A stretch of 24,344 bases of DNA from Clostridiales bacterium (GCA_019420045.1 JAHZHY010000096.1:1-24344), one strand, 5' to 3'; shown: positions 14,584-23,040, numbered from the stretch's first letter. Notes: generated from the letters alone by a model not told the origin. Program-made: numbers and translations.

Positions 14584-14745
14584 TTAGTCTTCCTTTTCAA
14601 ACAGCTCTTTGCCAACGGAGCACAGCGGGCAGACGAAGTCTTCGGGCAGATCTTCCCACTTGGTGCCGGGAGCGATGCCGCCGGCCTCGTAGCCCTCAGC
14701 CTCGTCGTAAACATAGCCGCAGATGGTGCACTTGTACTTGCTCAT
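14584..14745 (-). CDS. Rubredoxin, internal start within the perR frame
   Basis: The 53-residue rubredoxin [10 protein letters not shown]...VCPLC has iron ligands C6, C9, C39 and C42 and normal length. An AGGAGG (14759-14754) lies 8 nt before its ATG, a near-ideal ribosome binding site. A free rubredoxin is therefore probably made in addition to any fused form. It would donate electrons to the rubrerythrin encoded downstream. Confidence 0.85.
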   Translation of the reverse strand: MSKYKCTICGYVYDEAEGYEAGGIAPGTKWEDLPEDFVCPLCSVGKELFEKED

Positions 14746-15162
14746 GATTGTGTCCTCCTGTTCATTTGGTTGATGATTGGGTGTATGGTGGATGCACCGG
14801 GTGCATCGGCCTTGAAAGATGATGTGGTGAAAATCGCATTCCCAGCCGGTGGCCTGAGCCACTTGTCTGTCCATTGCTGCCTGATAGGGGACTGGAGCGT
14901 CCACAAACCGGCCGCACTCCTGGCAGACCAGGTGATAGTGGGGAGCGGTGGTCGAATCGAACCGGTCCGGGGCATTGGGCACGGGAATACGGGAGATGGT
15001 CCCCTCTTCCGCCAGCTGGGAAAGGTTGCGGTACACCGTGCCCCGGCTGATGGTGGGGGTTCGTTGTGCGGCGTAGCGGTAGACCTCTTCCGCGGTGGGA
15101 TGATCGTTTAGCTCCATCACCGCCGAGAGCACCAGCGCACGCTGAATGGTACGGCGTTTCAT
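14584..15162 (-). CDS. perR: PerR-like Fur-family regulator fused in frame to rubredoxin
   Basis: Residues 1-139 are a PerR: winged helix (HPTAEEVY...SRGTVYRNL) and dimer domain. The metal ligands correspond to B. subtilis PerR H37, D85, H91, H93 and D104 (here H21, D69, H75, H77, D88). Structural-zinc pairs are C80/C83 and C120/C123. No stop codon follows. A 16-residue His/Pro/Gln-rich linker leads directly into a complete rubredoxin (residues 140-192). PerR senses peroxide through Fe-dependent histidine oxidation and represses peroxide-defence genes. The ATG at 15162 has GAGTGAT upstream; a GTG start at 15171 adds three residues. A fused product would tie the sensor to an electron carrier. 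Confidence 0.8.
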   Translation of the reverse strand: MKRRTIQRALVLSAVMELNDHPTAEEVYRYAAQRTPTISRGTVYRNLSQLAEEGTISRIPVPNAPDRFDSTTAPHYHLVCQECGRFVDAPVPYQAAMDRQVAQATGWECDFHHIIFQGRCTRCIHHTPNHQPNEQEDTIMSKYKCTICGYVYDEAEGYEAGGIAPGTKWEDLPEDFVCPLCSVGKELFEKED

Positions 15163-15200
15163 GGGGATCACTCATTTCGTAGGAAGAATTACTAATTAGA

Positions 15201-15229
15201 AGTTTATATTAAAACAACACTTCTGTCAA
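15201..15229 (-). promoter_or_regulatory. Promoter of the perR-rubredoxin-rbr operon
   Basis: On the minus strand, TTGACA (15229-15224), a 17-bp spacer, and TAAACT (15206-15201). Just downstream, CTAATTAG (15192-15199) is an AT-rich palindrome where a PerR/Fur operator could sit. It is not a clean match to the PerR-box consensus. Confidence 0.6.
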
Positions 15230-15269
15230 CTATTTTTTCTGGGAAAAAAAGAATTTAACACCTTATTCA

Positions 15270-15298
15270 TTGTTACCTAAAAAACAGGAACTTATACC
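15270..15298 (+). promoter_or_regulatory. Possible promoter for the MFS gene
   Basis: TTGTTA (15270-15275), 17 bp, TATACC (15293-15298). A second candidate -35 (TTGACA, 15368-15373) is followed by a small hairpin (TGCGG/CCGCA) rather than a good -10. Confidence 0.35.
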
Positions 15299-15445
15299 AA
15301 ATTCAGGGCATAGGACAAAACAACGAGGAAAGGAAAATATTTAGTTCAGATATTGGACAAATTACCGTTGACATCTGCGGGTTTTTGCCGCACAATAGCA
15401 GGGACAAAGGCGCCGGGGCAAGGGCGTCTCTCAGGAGTGAAGGAT

Positions 15446-16729
15446 ATGAGCAACGCGGGAAAGAAGAACAAGATTTTTTATGGTTGGTTGATTGTGGCCG
15501 GCTGCTTCATCATCATGGGCATGAGCTATGGGGCCATCAACAACTGTATGGGGGTCTTTATCAAGCCGGTGTGTGAAGATATGGGCTTTTCCCGGGCGGG
15601 CATGGGGCTGACCCAGACCATTTTGTCGGCATCCCTCATGGTGATGTCCCTGGTCAGCGGACGGATTTTTTCCCGTCTGGATGTGACGCTGGCTTTGCGC
15701 ATCAGCAGTATTTTTATGGCAGGGGGCTATTTTTGCTTTTCTTTTGCCCGTTCGCTCCCCATGTTTTATGGAGCGGCGCTGGTCACCGGCGTAGCCGAGG
15801 GCATGATCACCACGGTGGCCCTGTCCATGCTCATCAACAACTGGTTCCACACCCGTCGGGGTTTTGCCGTGGGTATGGCATTTATGGGCAGCGGCGTGGG
15901 CGGCATGATCTGCAATCCTCTGGCCAGCCAGCTGATCATCCATTATGGATGGCGCACAGCCTATCAGATCCTGGCAGTGATGATCTTTCTGCTGGTGGTA
16001 CCGGTGTGCTTTTTCATCATCCGCACCCGGCCTGCGGACAAGGGGCTGCTTCCCTATGGAGAAACCGGCGACGAGAAAGAAGACTTCAGCCAGGTGGAAA
16101 AACAGGGTGTTTACTATCGCCAGGCGGTGCGCACGCCCCAATTCTGGGTGATCTGCATCTGTGCGGCCCTCAATACCATCTGCACCAGCGGTCTGATGCA
16201 GAATACCGCTCCCCATGTCAGCGATGTGGGATATTCCCCCACTTTTGCCGCCTCGGTGGCCTCTTGCGGCATGGGTGCCCTGGCCATCGGCAAGCTGGCA
16301 TTGGGCTGGCTCTATGACAAACTGGGGGCGGAAAAGGCCACAGTGGTGGCCCATATTTCCGCCGGTGTGGCTCTGGCCGGGGCGTTGATGGCGCCTGCTA
16401 TGCCGGGCATCGGACTGATCGTGCTGGGCACCGGTCTGGGCGGGGCCTTTGGCAATGTGGCCCATCCCATTATCGCTCAGATCGTCTACGGCAACCGGGA
16501 TTTCGGCAGCATCCTGGGAATGATCTCCGCCTTTGCCAACATCGGCGGTATGCTCTGTCCTGTGCTGGTGGGCGGCTCCTATGATGTGCTCCACAGCTAT
16601 AAACCGGCTTTTTCCGCCATGATCGTCCTGCTGTGCCTGATCACACTGGCCTATATGTGGGCTTTCCGCACCCAGGATAAAGCTCTGGAAAAGCGGGGAT
16701 TTGTGGTTGCAAGGAAAGAGAAAAATTGA
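15446..16729 (+). CDS. MFS transporter, oxalate:formate antiporter-like
   Basis: The 427-residue protein has about 12 hydrophobic segments in two halves, separated by a charged loop near 205-235. The opening FYGWLIVAGCFIIMG followed by YGAINNCMGVFIKPV, and the loop motifs near SGRIFSRLD and LGWLYDKLGAEKA, are typical of the oxalate/formate antiporter (OFA) branch of the major facilitator superfamily. It imports or exchanges small organic anions at the membrane; the substrate is not predictable here. The ATG at 15446 has AGGAG 8 nt upstream; the frame is open further 5' but without a ribosome binding site. The tRNA promoter overlaps the last codons. Confidence 0.8.
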   Translation: MSNAGKKNKIFYGWLIVAGCFIIMGMSYGAINNCMGVFIKPVCEDMGFSRAGMGLTQTILSASLMVMSLVSGRIFSRLDVTLALRISSIFMAGGYFCFSFARSLPMFYGAALVTGVAEGMITTVALSMLINNWFHTRRGFAVGMAFMGSGVGGMICNPLASQLIIHYGWRTAYQILAVMIFLLVVPVCFFIIRTRPADKGLLPYGETGDEKEDFSQVEKQGVYYRQAVRTPQFWVICICAALNTICTSGLMQNTAPHVSDVGYSPTFAASVASCGMGALAIGKLALGWLYDKLGAEKATVVAHISAGVALAGALMAPAMPGIGLIVLGTGLGGAFGNVAHPIIAQIVYGNRDFGSILGMISAFANIGGMLCPVLVGGSYDVLHSYKPAFSAMIVLLCLITLAYMWAFRTQDKALEKRGFVVARKEKN

Positions 16730-16735
16730 TATACT
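16707..16735 (+). promoter_or_regulatory. Promoter for tRNA-Arg
   Basis: TTGCAA (16707-16712), 17 bp, TATACT (16730-16735) with an extended-10 TG. It overlaps the 3' end of the MFS gene. A small AGCCC-TTCG-GGGCT hairpin follows in the tRNA leader. Confidence 0.6.
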
Positions 16736-16756
16736 AATAAAGCCCTTCGGGGCTAT

Positions 16757-16831
16757 GCCCCCATAGTTAAATGGATATAACAGCCCCCTCCTAAGGGGCA
16801 ATTATAGGTTCGATTCCTATTGGGGGTGCCA
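16757..16831 (+). tRNA. tRNA-Arg, anticodon CCT
   Basis: The cloverleaf is complete and the CCA is encoded. Acceptor arm is GCCCCCA with TGGGGGT (one G-U pair), then discriminator G and CCA (16829-16831). The anticodon stem GCCCC/GGGGC holds the loop CTCCTAA, so the anticodon is CCT, reading AGG. The T arm ATAGG-TTCGATT-CCTAT is canonical. Confidence 0.95.
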
Positions 16832-16834
16832 TAG

Positions 16835-16868
16835 AAAAACGCCGCAAGATAGTTCTTGCGGCGTTTTT
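16835..16868. terminator. Bidirectional terminator after tRNA-Arg
   Basis: AAAAACGCCGCAAGA pairs perfectly with TCTTGCGGCGTTTTT around a TAGT loop. It serves the tRNA on the plus strand and the 16923 gene on the minus strand. The core CCGCAAGA also occurs in the next two terminators. Confidence 0.9.
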
Positions 16869-16922
16869 GTTTTTGGAAAAATCGTATATAATTACGCAAA
16901 TCAAGCAAATGACGAAAAAGGT

Positions 16923-17546
16923 CTACACAACTTGGATGCGCTGATTTTTGATATGGTCCATGGCCAACTGAAAGCTGCTCAGGTCTCCGATCAGGGGTGA
17001 TGAAGGCCGGATACTTCCCGTCGAAGCTCTGGCGGTATTCATTTGATCCAGAATTCCCAGCACTTTGGCATAAGCACCTTGCTTGATCTGTACGCTGCTG
17101 CCGGGGGCCTTCCATCGGGTCATGGCCTGTGCAAACAGGAGTGCATTTCCGTTTACATCGTCCAGTGTATTGACCTCTGTGCCTATATGGGATGACGATG
17201 TCCAGATATGTACGGACTTAGAAAGCCCCGGTATAATATAGCGAACAGACATGCCAATGTCGCTGCTCTCCAGCTGACTCAGGACACCTTTTTCTTCCAG
17301 ATAGCGGATGAAGCTGTCATATTCTTTCTGTGTCATGTTCTGTGGATCAAATTTTTTCGCCAGTTCCTGAATCTCTTCGTTGGTCAATGTGTTTTGGCCT
17401 ACGGGATTCTGTTTCAGTTCCTCAGCTCTTTTCTGCAGCTTTTCCATGACAGCAGATTCATCATAAGTGCCAAGCTCCAATTTTTTGGTTGTGGGATCCA
17501 AATAGTAATAAGCCCGATTGGGGCCGGAAACTTCCGTCATGTTCAT
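16923..17546 (-). CDS. Conserved-looking protein of unknown function
   Basis: I do not recognise this 207-residue protein. It has no signal peptide or membrane segment. The first third is Lys/Glu-rich and helical (EKLQKRAEELKQ). A middle segment (TLTNEEIQELAKKFDPQNMTQKEYDSFIRYLEEKGVL) looks like a helix-loop-helix with acidic loops. The C-terminus includes LILDQM/ARASTGS-type polar sequence. AAGGAGCG precedes the ATG at 17546 by about 8 nt; an in-frame ATG two codons on is an alternative. It forms its own minus-strand unit, with the terminator at 16835-16868. Base composition is more AT-rich than the hydrogenase genes. Confidence 0.65.
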   Translation of the reverse strand: MNMTEVSGPNRAYYYLDPTTKKLELGTYDESAVMEKLQKRAEELKQNPVGQNTLTNEEIQELAKKFDPQNMTQKEYDSFIRYLEEKGVLSQLESSDIGMSVRYIIPGLSKSVHIWTSSSHIGTEVNTLDDVNGNALLFAQAMTRWKAPGSSVQIKQGAYAKVLGILDQMNTARASTGSIRPSSPLIGDLSSFQLAMDHIKNQRIQVV

Positions 17547-17680
17547 GCAGAGTCGCTCCTTCCAAGGTGCTGGAATAAAAAGCCTTTATTATGTTATCGG
17601 CATCTGGAAGGAAAAGTTAAGAGGAGAGCCCAAACAGAATTTGCCATAGGGAAAATATGATCAACAGGCCTGTGGAAAAG

Positions 17681-17716
17681 AAAAAACACCGCAAGAAACA
17701 TCTTGCGGTGTTTTTT
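17681..17716. terminator. Bidirectional terminator of the sigma/anti-sigma operon (repeat copy 1)
   Basis: ACACCGCAAGA pairs with TCTTGCGGTGT around AACA, flanked by A6 and T6. It is practically identical to the hairpin at 19670-19704. Confidence 0.9.
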
Positions 17717-17720
17717 GGTT

Positions 17721-18938
17721 CTAGTTAAAATCCCCGTTCCATGTTGGCATGTTGGAAATGTAATCCCCTCTTACTGCTGGTACATAATATGCGTCATAGG
17801 TCTTTAATCCATTTTCTTCTTCTTTTTCCGGCAATTCCACATAGAAACAGTAATAAGGCATGAAGTATGTATCGTATGTTTCGCTGTGATAGACAAGTTC
17901 TACTTTGCTCACATATTCCAATCCCGGCATTTCATCGGGCACATTGGTAATATAATTTCCGCTGGCTAGCAGTTCCTCTGCTTTTTCTGAAGTAATGATA
18001 GGGTAGTCTCCGGCCTTTTGTGACAAGTCCGGTTGATGGATTCTTACCATAAAAAGATTTCCGCTATCGTCACAATAAAAGGCGATCCGGTTGAAATTAT
18101 AGTTGAGAATTTGTTCGGTCTCACTACCATTTGCATCAAAAAATTCAATAGAATATGTCTGCTCAAGCTGATCGTTATAGTTGCCGCCGTAGACATTTAT
18201 TTGGGGGTTGTCGATGCCAATAAGATCTTTATACTCCTGCTTCAGATATTCGGCTGTGGAAAGAATATCTTCGTAAGAAGAGTGATATGTAAAATGGTAC
18301 TTTTCCGGAAGTGATTGTGCAGGATCAAAGAAGATGGTGGCCGTCATCGTTTGGTCCACTTCAATTCGGAATCCATTTTCTTCAGCCAGCAGCTTGGTTG
18401 GATTGAAATAGCCTTCCGGAACCTTCTTTCCAGCTATTTCAAATGATTCTGTTATCATTTTTCGTGTTTCTTTATCAGGAGCATCGTCGGTGATATCAAG
18501 TTTCTCAGAATCAAGGCCCAAACGGTCGGCAACTTCTAATAAAAGTTCATGCATTTTATCAAAATCCGCTCCAGAGGCTATGAAATTTTCATCATAGGTT
18601 AGTGGATTATGATAAACAGGGAGTGTAGAAATGTCCAGAGAGTCATTCCAGGGGTTTGCATTGACAAGCTCCGAAATATCGTAAGCCCTATAGCTTTCAA
18701 AGCCCATTCCATCGCTTACATTTTCCGAGATTGTAAGCATGGGCCGTTCTGCTGCGGTTTCCGGCGCTTTCTGTGGAAAGAATCTTGTTCCTGCATATAC
18801 CATTATGGCAAGCATAGCAGCGATACTTCCACAGGCGATCCAAGTATTTTTCTTGCGCCTGGATTGGTAATTTGCAGCTTCTTCATAGTATTTGTCATCA
18901 ATTTCGCTGATTGCGTCCGAAAATTTCCGGGTATTCAT
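17721..18938 (-). CDS. Probable membrane anti-sigma factor
   Basis: The 405-residue protein has a short cytoplasmic N-terminus (about 1-30, NTRKFSDAISEIDDKYYEEA), one membrane segment (about 31-52, TWIACGSIAAMLAIMVYAG) and a large extracytoplasmic domain rich in Tyr, Asp and Glu. That topology, and a 4-nt overlap with an ECF sigma gene upstream, indicate an anti-sigma factor or linked sensor that holds the sigma factor until an envelope signal arrives (inference from context). The N-terminus does not show a clear zinc anti-sigma H-x3-C-x2-C motif. The external domain is unfamiliar. It is AT-richer than the genes on either side. Confidence 0.65.
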   Translation of the reverse strand: MNTRKFSDAISEIDDKYYEEAANYQSRRKKNTWIACGSIAAMLAIMVYAGTRFFPQKAPETAAERPMLTISENVSDGMGFESYRAYDISELVNANPWNDSLDISTLPVYHNPLTYDENFIASGADFDKMHELLLEVADRLGLDSEKLDITDDAPDKETRKMITESFEIAGKKVPEGYFNPTKLLAEENGFRIEVDQTMTATIFFDPAQSLPEKYHFTYHSSYEDILSTAEYLKQEYKDLIGIDNPQINVYGGNYNDQLEQTYSIEFFDANGSETEQILNYNFNRIAFYCDDSGNLFMVRIHQPDLSQKAGDYPIITSEKAEELLASGNYITNVPDEMPGLEYVSKVELVYHSETYDTYFMPYYCFYVELPEKEEENGLKTYDAYYVPAVRGDYISNMPTWNGDFN

Positions 18939-19495
18939 AAAGACACCTCTCTTTCCATTAAGTACTTTCTCATTTTTTGGCGAATGAGGGAGAGCCGGAC
19001 GGATACATTCTTTTCAGATATTCCCACGCGCTTGGCGATATCCCCATAGGTATCCATATAAGCGTAGCGGCGCATGAAAATAACCCGCTCCTTCAAGGTC
19101 AAGGTATCTAAAAAGCTCTGGATCATGCGGGCCAGCTCTCTGGCTTCCACTTCGTCCTCAACGGTTTTCAGATCGGCGATATAGGGTTCCATTTCCTCCA
19201 TAGCAATGGTGTAGATGCTGTTTCGTTTGGCAGCTTCCTTTTTCCAGTAAAGTTTGAGCGAGATGTTTCGAACGATTTTCACAATATAAGAAAGCAGTGG
19301 ATTGGGGTGTGTGGGAGGAATGGTGTTCCATGCGCCCAGGTAAGCGTCATTGACGCATTCCTCCGCATCCTGTTCATTGTTCACGATGTGGTAGGAGAGC
19401 GTGTGGCAGATTTTCCCGTACTTCATGTCCAGTTCGCATATGGCCTGCTGGGATCGCGCGAAAAATAGGTCGATGATTTTTTCGTCATGCATCAT
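18935..19495 (-). CDS. ECF-type RNA polymerase sigma factor
   Basis: The 186-residue protein has the two expected parts. Region 2 (about 20-85) includes NNEQDAEECVNDAYLGAWN, where the D-A-E-E-x-V-x-x-x-Y-x-x-A-W core is the -10 recognition helix. Region 4 (about 125-180) has L-x-L-K-E-R-x-I-F-x-x-R-Y and the helix-turn-helix DIAKRVGISEKNVSVRLSLIRQKMR. It directs RNA polymerase to a small regulon, probably including its own operon. AAAGGAGGAAGC lies just before the ATG at 19495; a second ATG follows immediately. The target promoters are unknown. Confidence 0.9.
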   Translation of the reverse strand: MMHDEKIIDLFFARSQQAICELDMKYGKICHTLSYHIVNNEQDAEECVNDAYLGAWNTIPPTHPNPLLSYIVKIVRNISLKLYWKKEAAKRNSIYTIAMEEMEPYIADLKTVEDEVEARELARMIQSFLDTLTLKERVIFMRRYAYMDTYGDIAKRVGISEKNVSVRLSLIRQKMRKYLMEREVSL

Positions 19496-19669
19496 ATAGC
19501 TTCCTCCTTTCCCTTTTACCTATATACTACTTTTTTCGAAGCAAATACTAAATGAAAATAGAAAGATTTTTCAAAAATTGTATTCTTCTGTATGTTTTAT
19601 CGTTTCTCCAGGGGGATGTCAATGGGTTATGGGTTGAGCCTGTTGTGAGAAAGGCTTGTTGGAAACAAG

Positions 19670-19704
19670 AAAAAACACCGCAAGAAACATCTTGCGGTGT
19701 TTTT
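19670..19704. terminator. Bidirectional terminator of the LCP gene (repeat copy 2)
   Basis: Same hairpin as 17681-17716: ACACCGCAAGA/TCTTGCGGTGT with AACA loop, flanked by A6 and T5. It ends the LCP transcript on the minus strand. The region 19500-19669 between it and the sigma gene holds no gene. Confidence 0.9.
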
Positions 19705-19707
19705 GTG

Positions 19708-20775
19708 TTATGGTGTATCGGTATCAGCATCCATATCGGTGTCTGTGCCGCCGGAGGATTGCTCCTGGGCTTTCTGTTCTTCGATGGAAAGATCGTCATA
19801 GATGAATGCGTGCAGGCGCTTTACCGCCAGCTCATCTTCATAGGCCACCACGGAAAGGCCGCTGGAGGTGCGTTTTTCCGACCATTCGCCCTCGCAGGGG
19901 AAGGTGGCCCGTTCGATATCCGGTTTGCCGCCGGAGAGCACCTGGGTGGCCAGAGAGAGGATTTCCTTGGAGGACAGGCTGGTTTCCACCATGGGCAGGA
20001 GTTTGGCGGCCAGGGAGGGATATTTCACAATGCTCATATCCATCACCTTTTCCATCATCTTTTCCAGGATCTCCTGCTGGCGGCTGGTGCGGGCTGCGTC
20101 GCCGCCGGTGGCGCCTTTGCGGATGCGCCCATAGGCCACAGCCTGGGGACCGTTCAGGGTCTGAAGGCCCGGCTCGGTGAATTTGTAATCGTCCCAGATC
20201 AGGTCGTTGAACACACAATACTCCCACAGTGCGTCGTTGGCCTCGTCCATTTCGGCCTCGGAGACCTCCAGCTCCACGCCGCCGATGGCATCGATGATAT
20301 CGGCCATCTGGTTAAAATTGACGGTGGCGTATTCGCTGATGTCCATCTGAAAGTTCTGGTTGATGGTTTTGATGGCCAGTTTCGGTCCACCATAGGCATA
20401 GGCGTGGCATAGCTTGGTTTTGCCGTGATCGTCGATCTCCACATAGGCGTCACGCATCAGGGAGGACATCTTGACCTTTCCCCGCTTGGGATCTACTGAT
20501 AGGATGATCATGGCGTCGGACCGGGAATTTTCCCCGGCACGGGAGTCCACGCCGAATAGGGCGATGTTTGTGATCTTGTCGCTCACCGGCTGCTGGGTCT
20601 GCACAATGCCCAGGTCGCTGTCGTCCAGGGGATTATAATCATAGGAGTTCATCATCCTCCAAAAATAAAAACCAACGCCTCCCAGGCCCAGCAAAATCAG
20701 CAGCCAGCAGAAAAGCACTCGGCCCCGATGGCGGTGACGGCGTTTTTTTCGTACTACTCGTTTTCCTTGTGCCAT
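19708..20775 (-). CDS. LytR-CpsA-Psr (LCP) family cell-wall glycopolymer ligase
   Basis: The 355-residue protein begins with a very basic tail (KRVVRKKRRHRHRGR), then one membrane segment (about 20-40), then an LCP domain outside the cell. Conserved LCP signatures are present: FGVDSR, RSDAMIILSVDPKRGKVKMSSLMRD, a YGG turn, and G-P-Q-A-V-A-Y-G-R-I-R with R-T-S-R-Q-Q-E-I-L. The family transfers lipid-linked polymers such as teichoic acids or capsule to peptidoglycan. The C-terminal 25 residues are Asp/Thr/Gln-rich. AAGGAGG lies 13 nt before the ATG, slightly far. It is monocistronic. Confidence 0.92.
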   Translation of the reverse strand: MAQGKRVVRKKRRHRHRGRVLFCWLLILLGLGGVGFYFWRMMNSYDYNPLDDSDLGIVQTQQPVSDKITNIALFGVDSRAGENSRSDAMIILSVDPKRGKVKMSSLMRDAYVEIDDHGKTKLCHAYAYGGPKLAIKTINQNFQMDISEYATVNFNQMADIIDAIGGVELEVSEAEMDEANDALWEYCVFNDLIWDDYKFTEPGLQTLNGPQAVAYGRIRKGATGGDAARTSRQQEILEKMMEKVMDMSIVKYPSLAAKLLPMVETSLSSKEILSLATQVLSGGKPDIERATFPCEGEWSEKRTSSGLSVVAYEDELAVKRLHAFIYDDLSIEEQKAQEQSSGGTDTDMDADTDTP

Positions 20776-20901
20776 TTTCTGAAAAAAGCCTCCTTTGGCA
20801 AGCGGCTCATGGGAGCCTGTTTCCGGACTGTCTTTTTTTAGACGGGTTTCTCCGGCAAAAAGTTGCCGGAAAGCCTTTCTTTTTTTTTCGTAAGCTCCGC
20901 T

Positions 20902-20930
20902 ATTATACCAGAAAACAGGGAAGATGCCAA
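20902..20930 (-). promoter_or_regulatory. Promoter of the LCP gene
   Basis: On the minus strand, TTGGCA (20930-20925), 17 bp, TATAAT (20907-20902), with an extended-10 TG. The resulting leader of about 120 nt contains a TCCGGCAA/TTGCCGGA hairpin (20849-20870) and several homopolymer runs. Confidence 0.7.
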
Positions 20931-20991
20931 TCCTTTGACCAAAAGTTCAGAGTTTTCTAAGAATTTGCTGCGGTTTCCACCTTTTTCAGAC

Positions 20992-21023
20992 AAAAAAATC
21001 CCCGAAGCCGCAGCTTCGGGGAT
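20992..21023 (-). terminator. Intrinsic terminator of the CAP/SLH gene
   Basis: On the minus strand, ATCCCCGAAGC pairs with GCTTCGGGGAT around TGCG, followed by a run of T. Confidence 0.9.
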
Positions 21024-21031
21024 GGAAAGCA

Positions 21032-22930
21032 TCAGTTGTAGTACCGATAGAGGAAGGTGAACACTTCCGAACGGACACAGGTGCGGTCGGGAGTAAAGGT
21101 GGTAGCCGTGGTTCCGGTGGTGATGCCCTCCTTCACCGCCCACACGGCGGCGTTGGCAAACCAGTTGCCCTGGGGCACATCAGAGAATCCGGCAGACCCG
21201 GCCACGCTGGGACGGCCGGCCACTCGATAGAGGAAGGTGACCACCTGGGCCCGGGTAAGCACCATACTGGGGGAGAAGGTGGTGATGCTGGTGCCGTTGG
21301 TGATGTTTTCCTCCACGGCCCAGCGAATGGCTTTCCGCTCCTGGGTGGACAGGGAGGAAAGATCGGAAAAGGCATTGATGGAGGTGATGGGCTCGGGAGA
21401 GCCGGCCAGCTGCCACAGATGGTATACCATTTCTGCACGGGTGCAGGGGGTGTAGACACCTACGGTATTGCCGGCGTCATCCAGCAGGCCCTGGTCGGCG
21501 CACCACATGACGGCGTCATAGAAATAGTCGCTTTGGGACACATCGGTGAAGCTGTGGGGCCCCTGAGAGGACTTCGACACGGTGACACGGCAGGAACCGG
21601 AGGCCTTGCCGTCGGCGGTGGTGGCGTAAATGGTGGCGACGCCTTCACCCACAGCCGTGACCTGGCCGCTCTGGGTGACGGTGGCCACACTCGTGTTGCT
21701 GCTGCGCCAGGTCACTGCCTGGCTGGCTGTGGAAGGGGTGACCCAGGCGGAGAGGGAGGCTTTTCCACCCACCTTCAGAAAGACGGGGGAGGGAGAAATG
21801 GTAACGCTGGTGGGATCGGTGACCACCGGGTCGGCCTTCTGGATGGAAATGCGGACATAGGCCTGCAGCCGTACGCCGGTATTGGGGTGAATGACGGTGG
21901 CCGTCAGCGTGACGCCGGTGGGTTTTTTGGCCGTGACCGTGCAGCTGGAACCCTGGGTGGAAAGGGAGACCCGCTCAGGATAATCCACGCTCCAGGTAAC
22001 CGGGACGGAGGGAACGCCCTCCGGCAGGAATTTCACCCGGGTGGTCAGGCTTTCTCCCACTTTCAGATTGAAGCCGCCGGCAGGCTCTGTCAGGACGATC
22101 TCCTCAAGGTTGTTGAATTCGGGGACGGTGACCGACAAAGTGATGGTTTTGCCGCCAAAGCCCACAGTGACGGTGGTGGAGCCAGGGCCCACAGCGGTGA
22201 GGCGCACAGCGGTATCCGCCAGGCTCACCTTGACCACGCTTTCGTCTGCGGAGCGGAGGATGTCGGGCACAACAGGGCTTTTGTCATTGAAAACAAACAC
22301 ATCCTGGGGCTCATGCATCTGGACGGTGTAGGAAGAATTCTCCACATGAGGAGTGATCATCTCCGGAGAGACGGGCACGGAAAAAGTGAGGTTGGCCGTG
22401 CCGGTGAGGGGATTGGGGTCCACTTGGGCTGTGGCCGAAGAGAAGGTCTGCACCCAGTAGCTTTTGCCGTCCCGGGCATAGACGCAGGCGATGCCCACCG
22501 AGCGGTGGTTTTTGTTCATCATATTGGCGTAGTGGAGGGGGGAGTCTCTCCAGGTCTGGGTGGCCCGCTGGGGAGAGACCTTGGCGGTTCCCCAGAGGAT
22601 GTTTTCGCTGTAAGTGCTGCTTGGATATCGGCTGTCCGAAGGACAGGCGGTGGGGTAGCCTTCTCCGGAGGGCCGGGTGTGGCTGTAATAAACAGAACAT
22701 TCACTGGCCCGGGTGATGGCCGATTTCACCAGATTTTCGTCCATCACCAGATCCGGAAGGCCCGCCTCCCGGCGGAGCTGGTTGAGATATTCCACCGCTT
22801 CTATGGCGGCGCCGTAATCCACGGTCACAGCCGTTTTGACGGTCTGGGTGCCTGCGGCCAGAGCGCCGGCAGGCAGAAGTCCCAGAGAAAGGCACAGGAC
22901 CAGAAGGAGGGAAAGGACGCGTTTTTTCAT
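21032..22930 (-). CDS. Secreted CAP-domain protein with bacterial Ig-like and SLH domains
   Basis: The 632-residue surface protein has, in order: a signal peptide (MKKRVLSLLLVLCLSLGLLP...ALA, about 1-26); a CAP/SCP domain (about 40-165, with YSENILWG and the W-x-x-S-P-x-H-Y-x-N-M-M motif); beta-rich regions; a BIG2-type Ig-like domain (about 370-450, VTISPSPVFLKVGG...AVTWRSSNTSVATV); and three SLH repeats (about 455-632, FTDVSQSDYFYDAVMW, FSDLSS, FSDVPQGNWF). SLH domains bind pyruvylated cell-wall polymers, anchoring the protein outside the cell. The CAP domain's substrate is unknown. The ATG at 22930 has GAGAGG 8 nt upstream; an in-frame GTG three codons earlier overlaps that site and is less likely. 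Confidence 0.92.
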   Translation of the reverse strand: MKKRVLSLLLVLCLSLGLLPAGALAAGTQTVKTAVTVDYGAAIEAVEYLNQLRREAGLPDLVMDENLVKSAITRASECSVYYSHTRPSGEGYPTACPSDSRYPSSTYSENILWGTAKVSPQRATQTWRDSPLHYANMMNKNHRSVGIACVYARDGKSYWVQTFSSATAQVDPNPLTGTANLTFSVPVSPEMITPHVENSSYTVQMHEPQDVFVFNDKSPVVPDILRSADESVVKVSLADTAVRLTAVGPGSTTVTVGFGGKTITLSVTVPEFNNLEEIVLTEPAGGFNLKVGESLTTRVKFLPEGVPSVPVTWSVDYPERVSLSTQGSSCTVTAKKPTGVTLTATVIHPNTGVRLQAYVRISIQKADPVVTDPTSVTISPSPVFLKVGGKASLSAWVTPSTASQAVTWRSSNTSVATVTQSGQVTAVGEGVATIYATTADGKASGSCRVTVSKSSQGPHSFTDVSQSDYFYDAVMWCADQGLLDDAGNTVGVYTPCTRAEMVYHLWQLAGSPEPITSINAFSDLSSLSTQERKAIRWAVEENITNGTSITTFSPSMVLTRAQVVTFLYRVAGRPSVAGSAGFSDVPQGNWFANAAVWAVKEGITTGTTATTFTPDRTCVRSEVFTFLYRYYN

Positions 22931-22962
22931 CAGGGACACCTCTCTTTTCTCATATTATAATA

Positions 22963-22992
22963 AGTATAGCACCGGATAAAAATGGATGTCAA
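22963..22992 (-). promoter_or_regulatory. Promoter of the CAP/SLH gene
   Basis: On the minus strand, TTGACA (22992-22987), 18 bp, TATACT (22968-22963) with TG in the extended-10 position. Confidence 0.7.
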
Positions 22993-23040
22993 TGCAAGGA
23001 AAGGAATGTGTTTCCATCCTTGATGGGGGATATCCTGATA

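Noticed and set aside
15431..16801. Long minus-strand frame opposite the MFS gene
   Set aside because: Shadow frame: His/Gln-rich, no ribosome binding site, and it runs through the tRNA gene.
16757..19704. Genomic island integrated at tRNA-Arg
   Set aside because: The AT-rich block lies near the tRNA, but there is no integrase and no second copy of the tRNA 3' end within the window.
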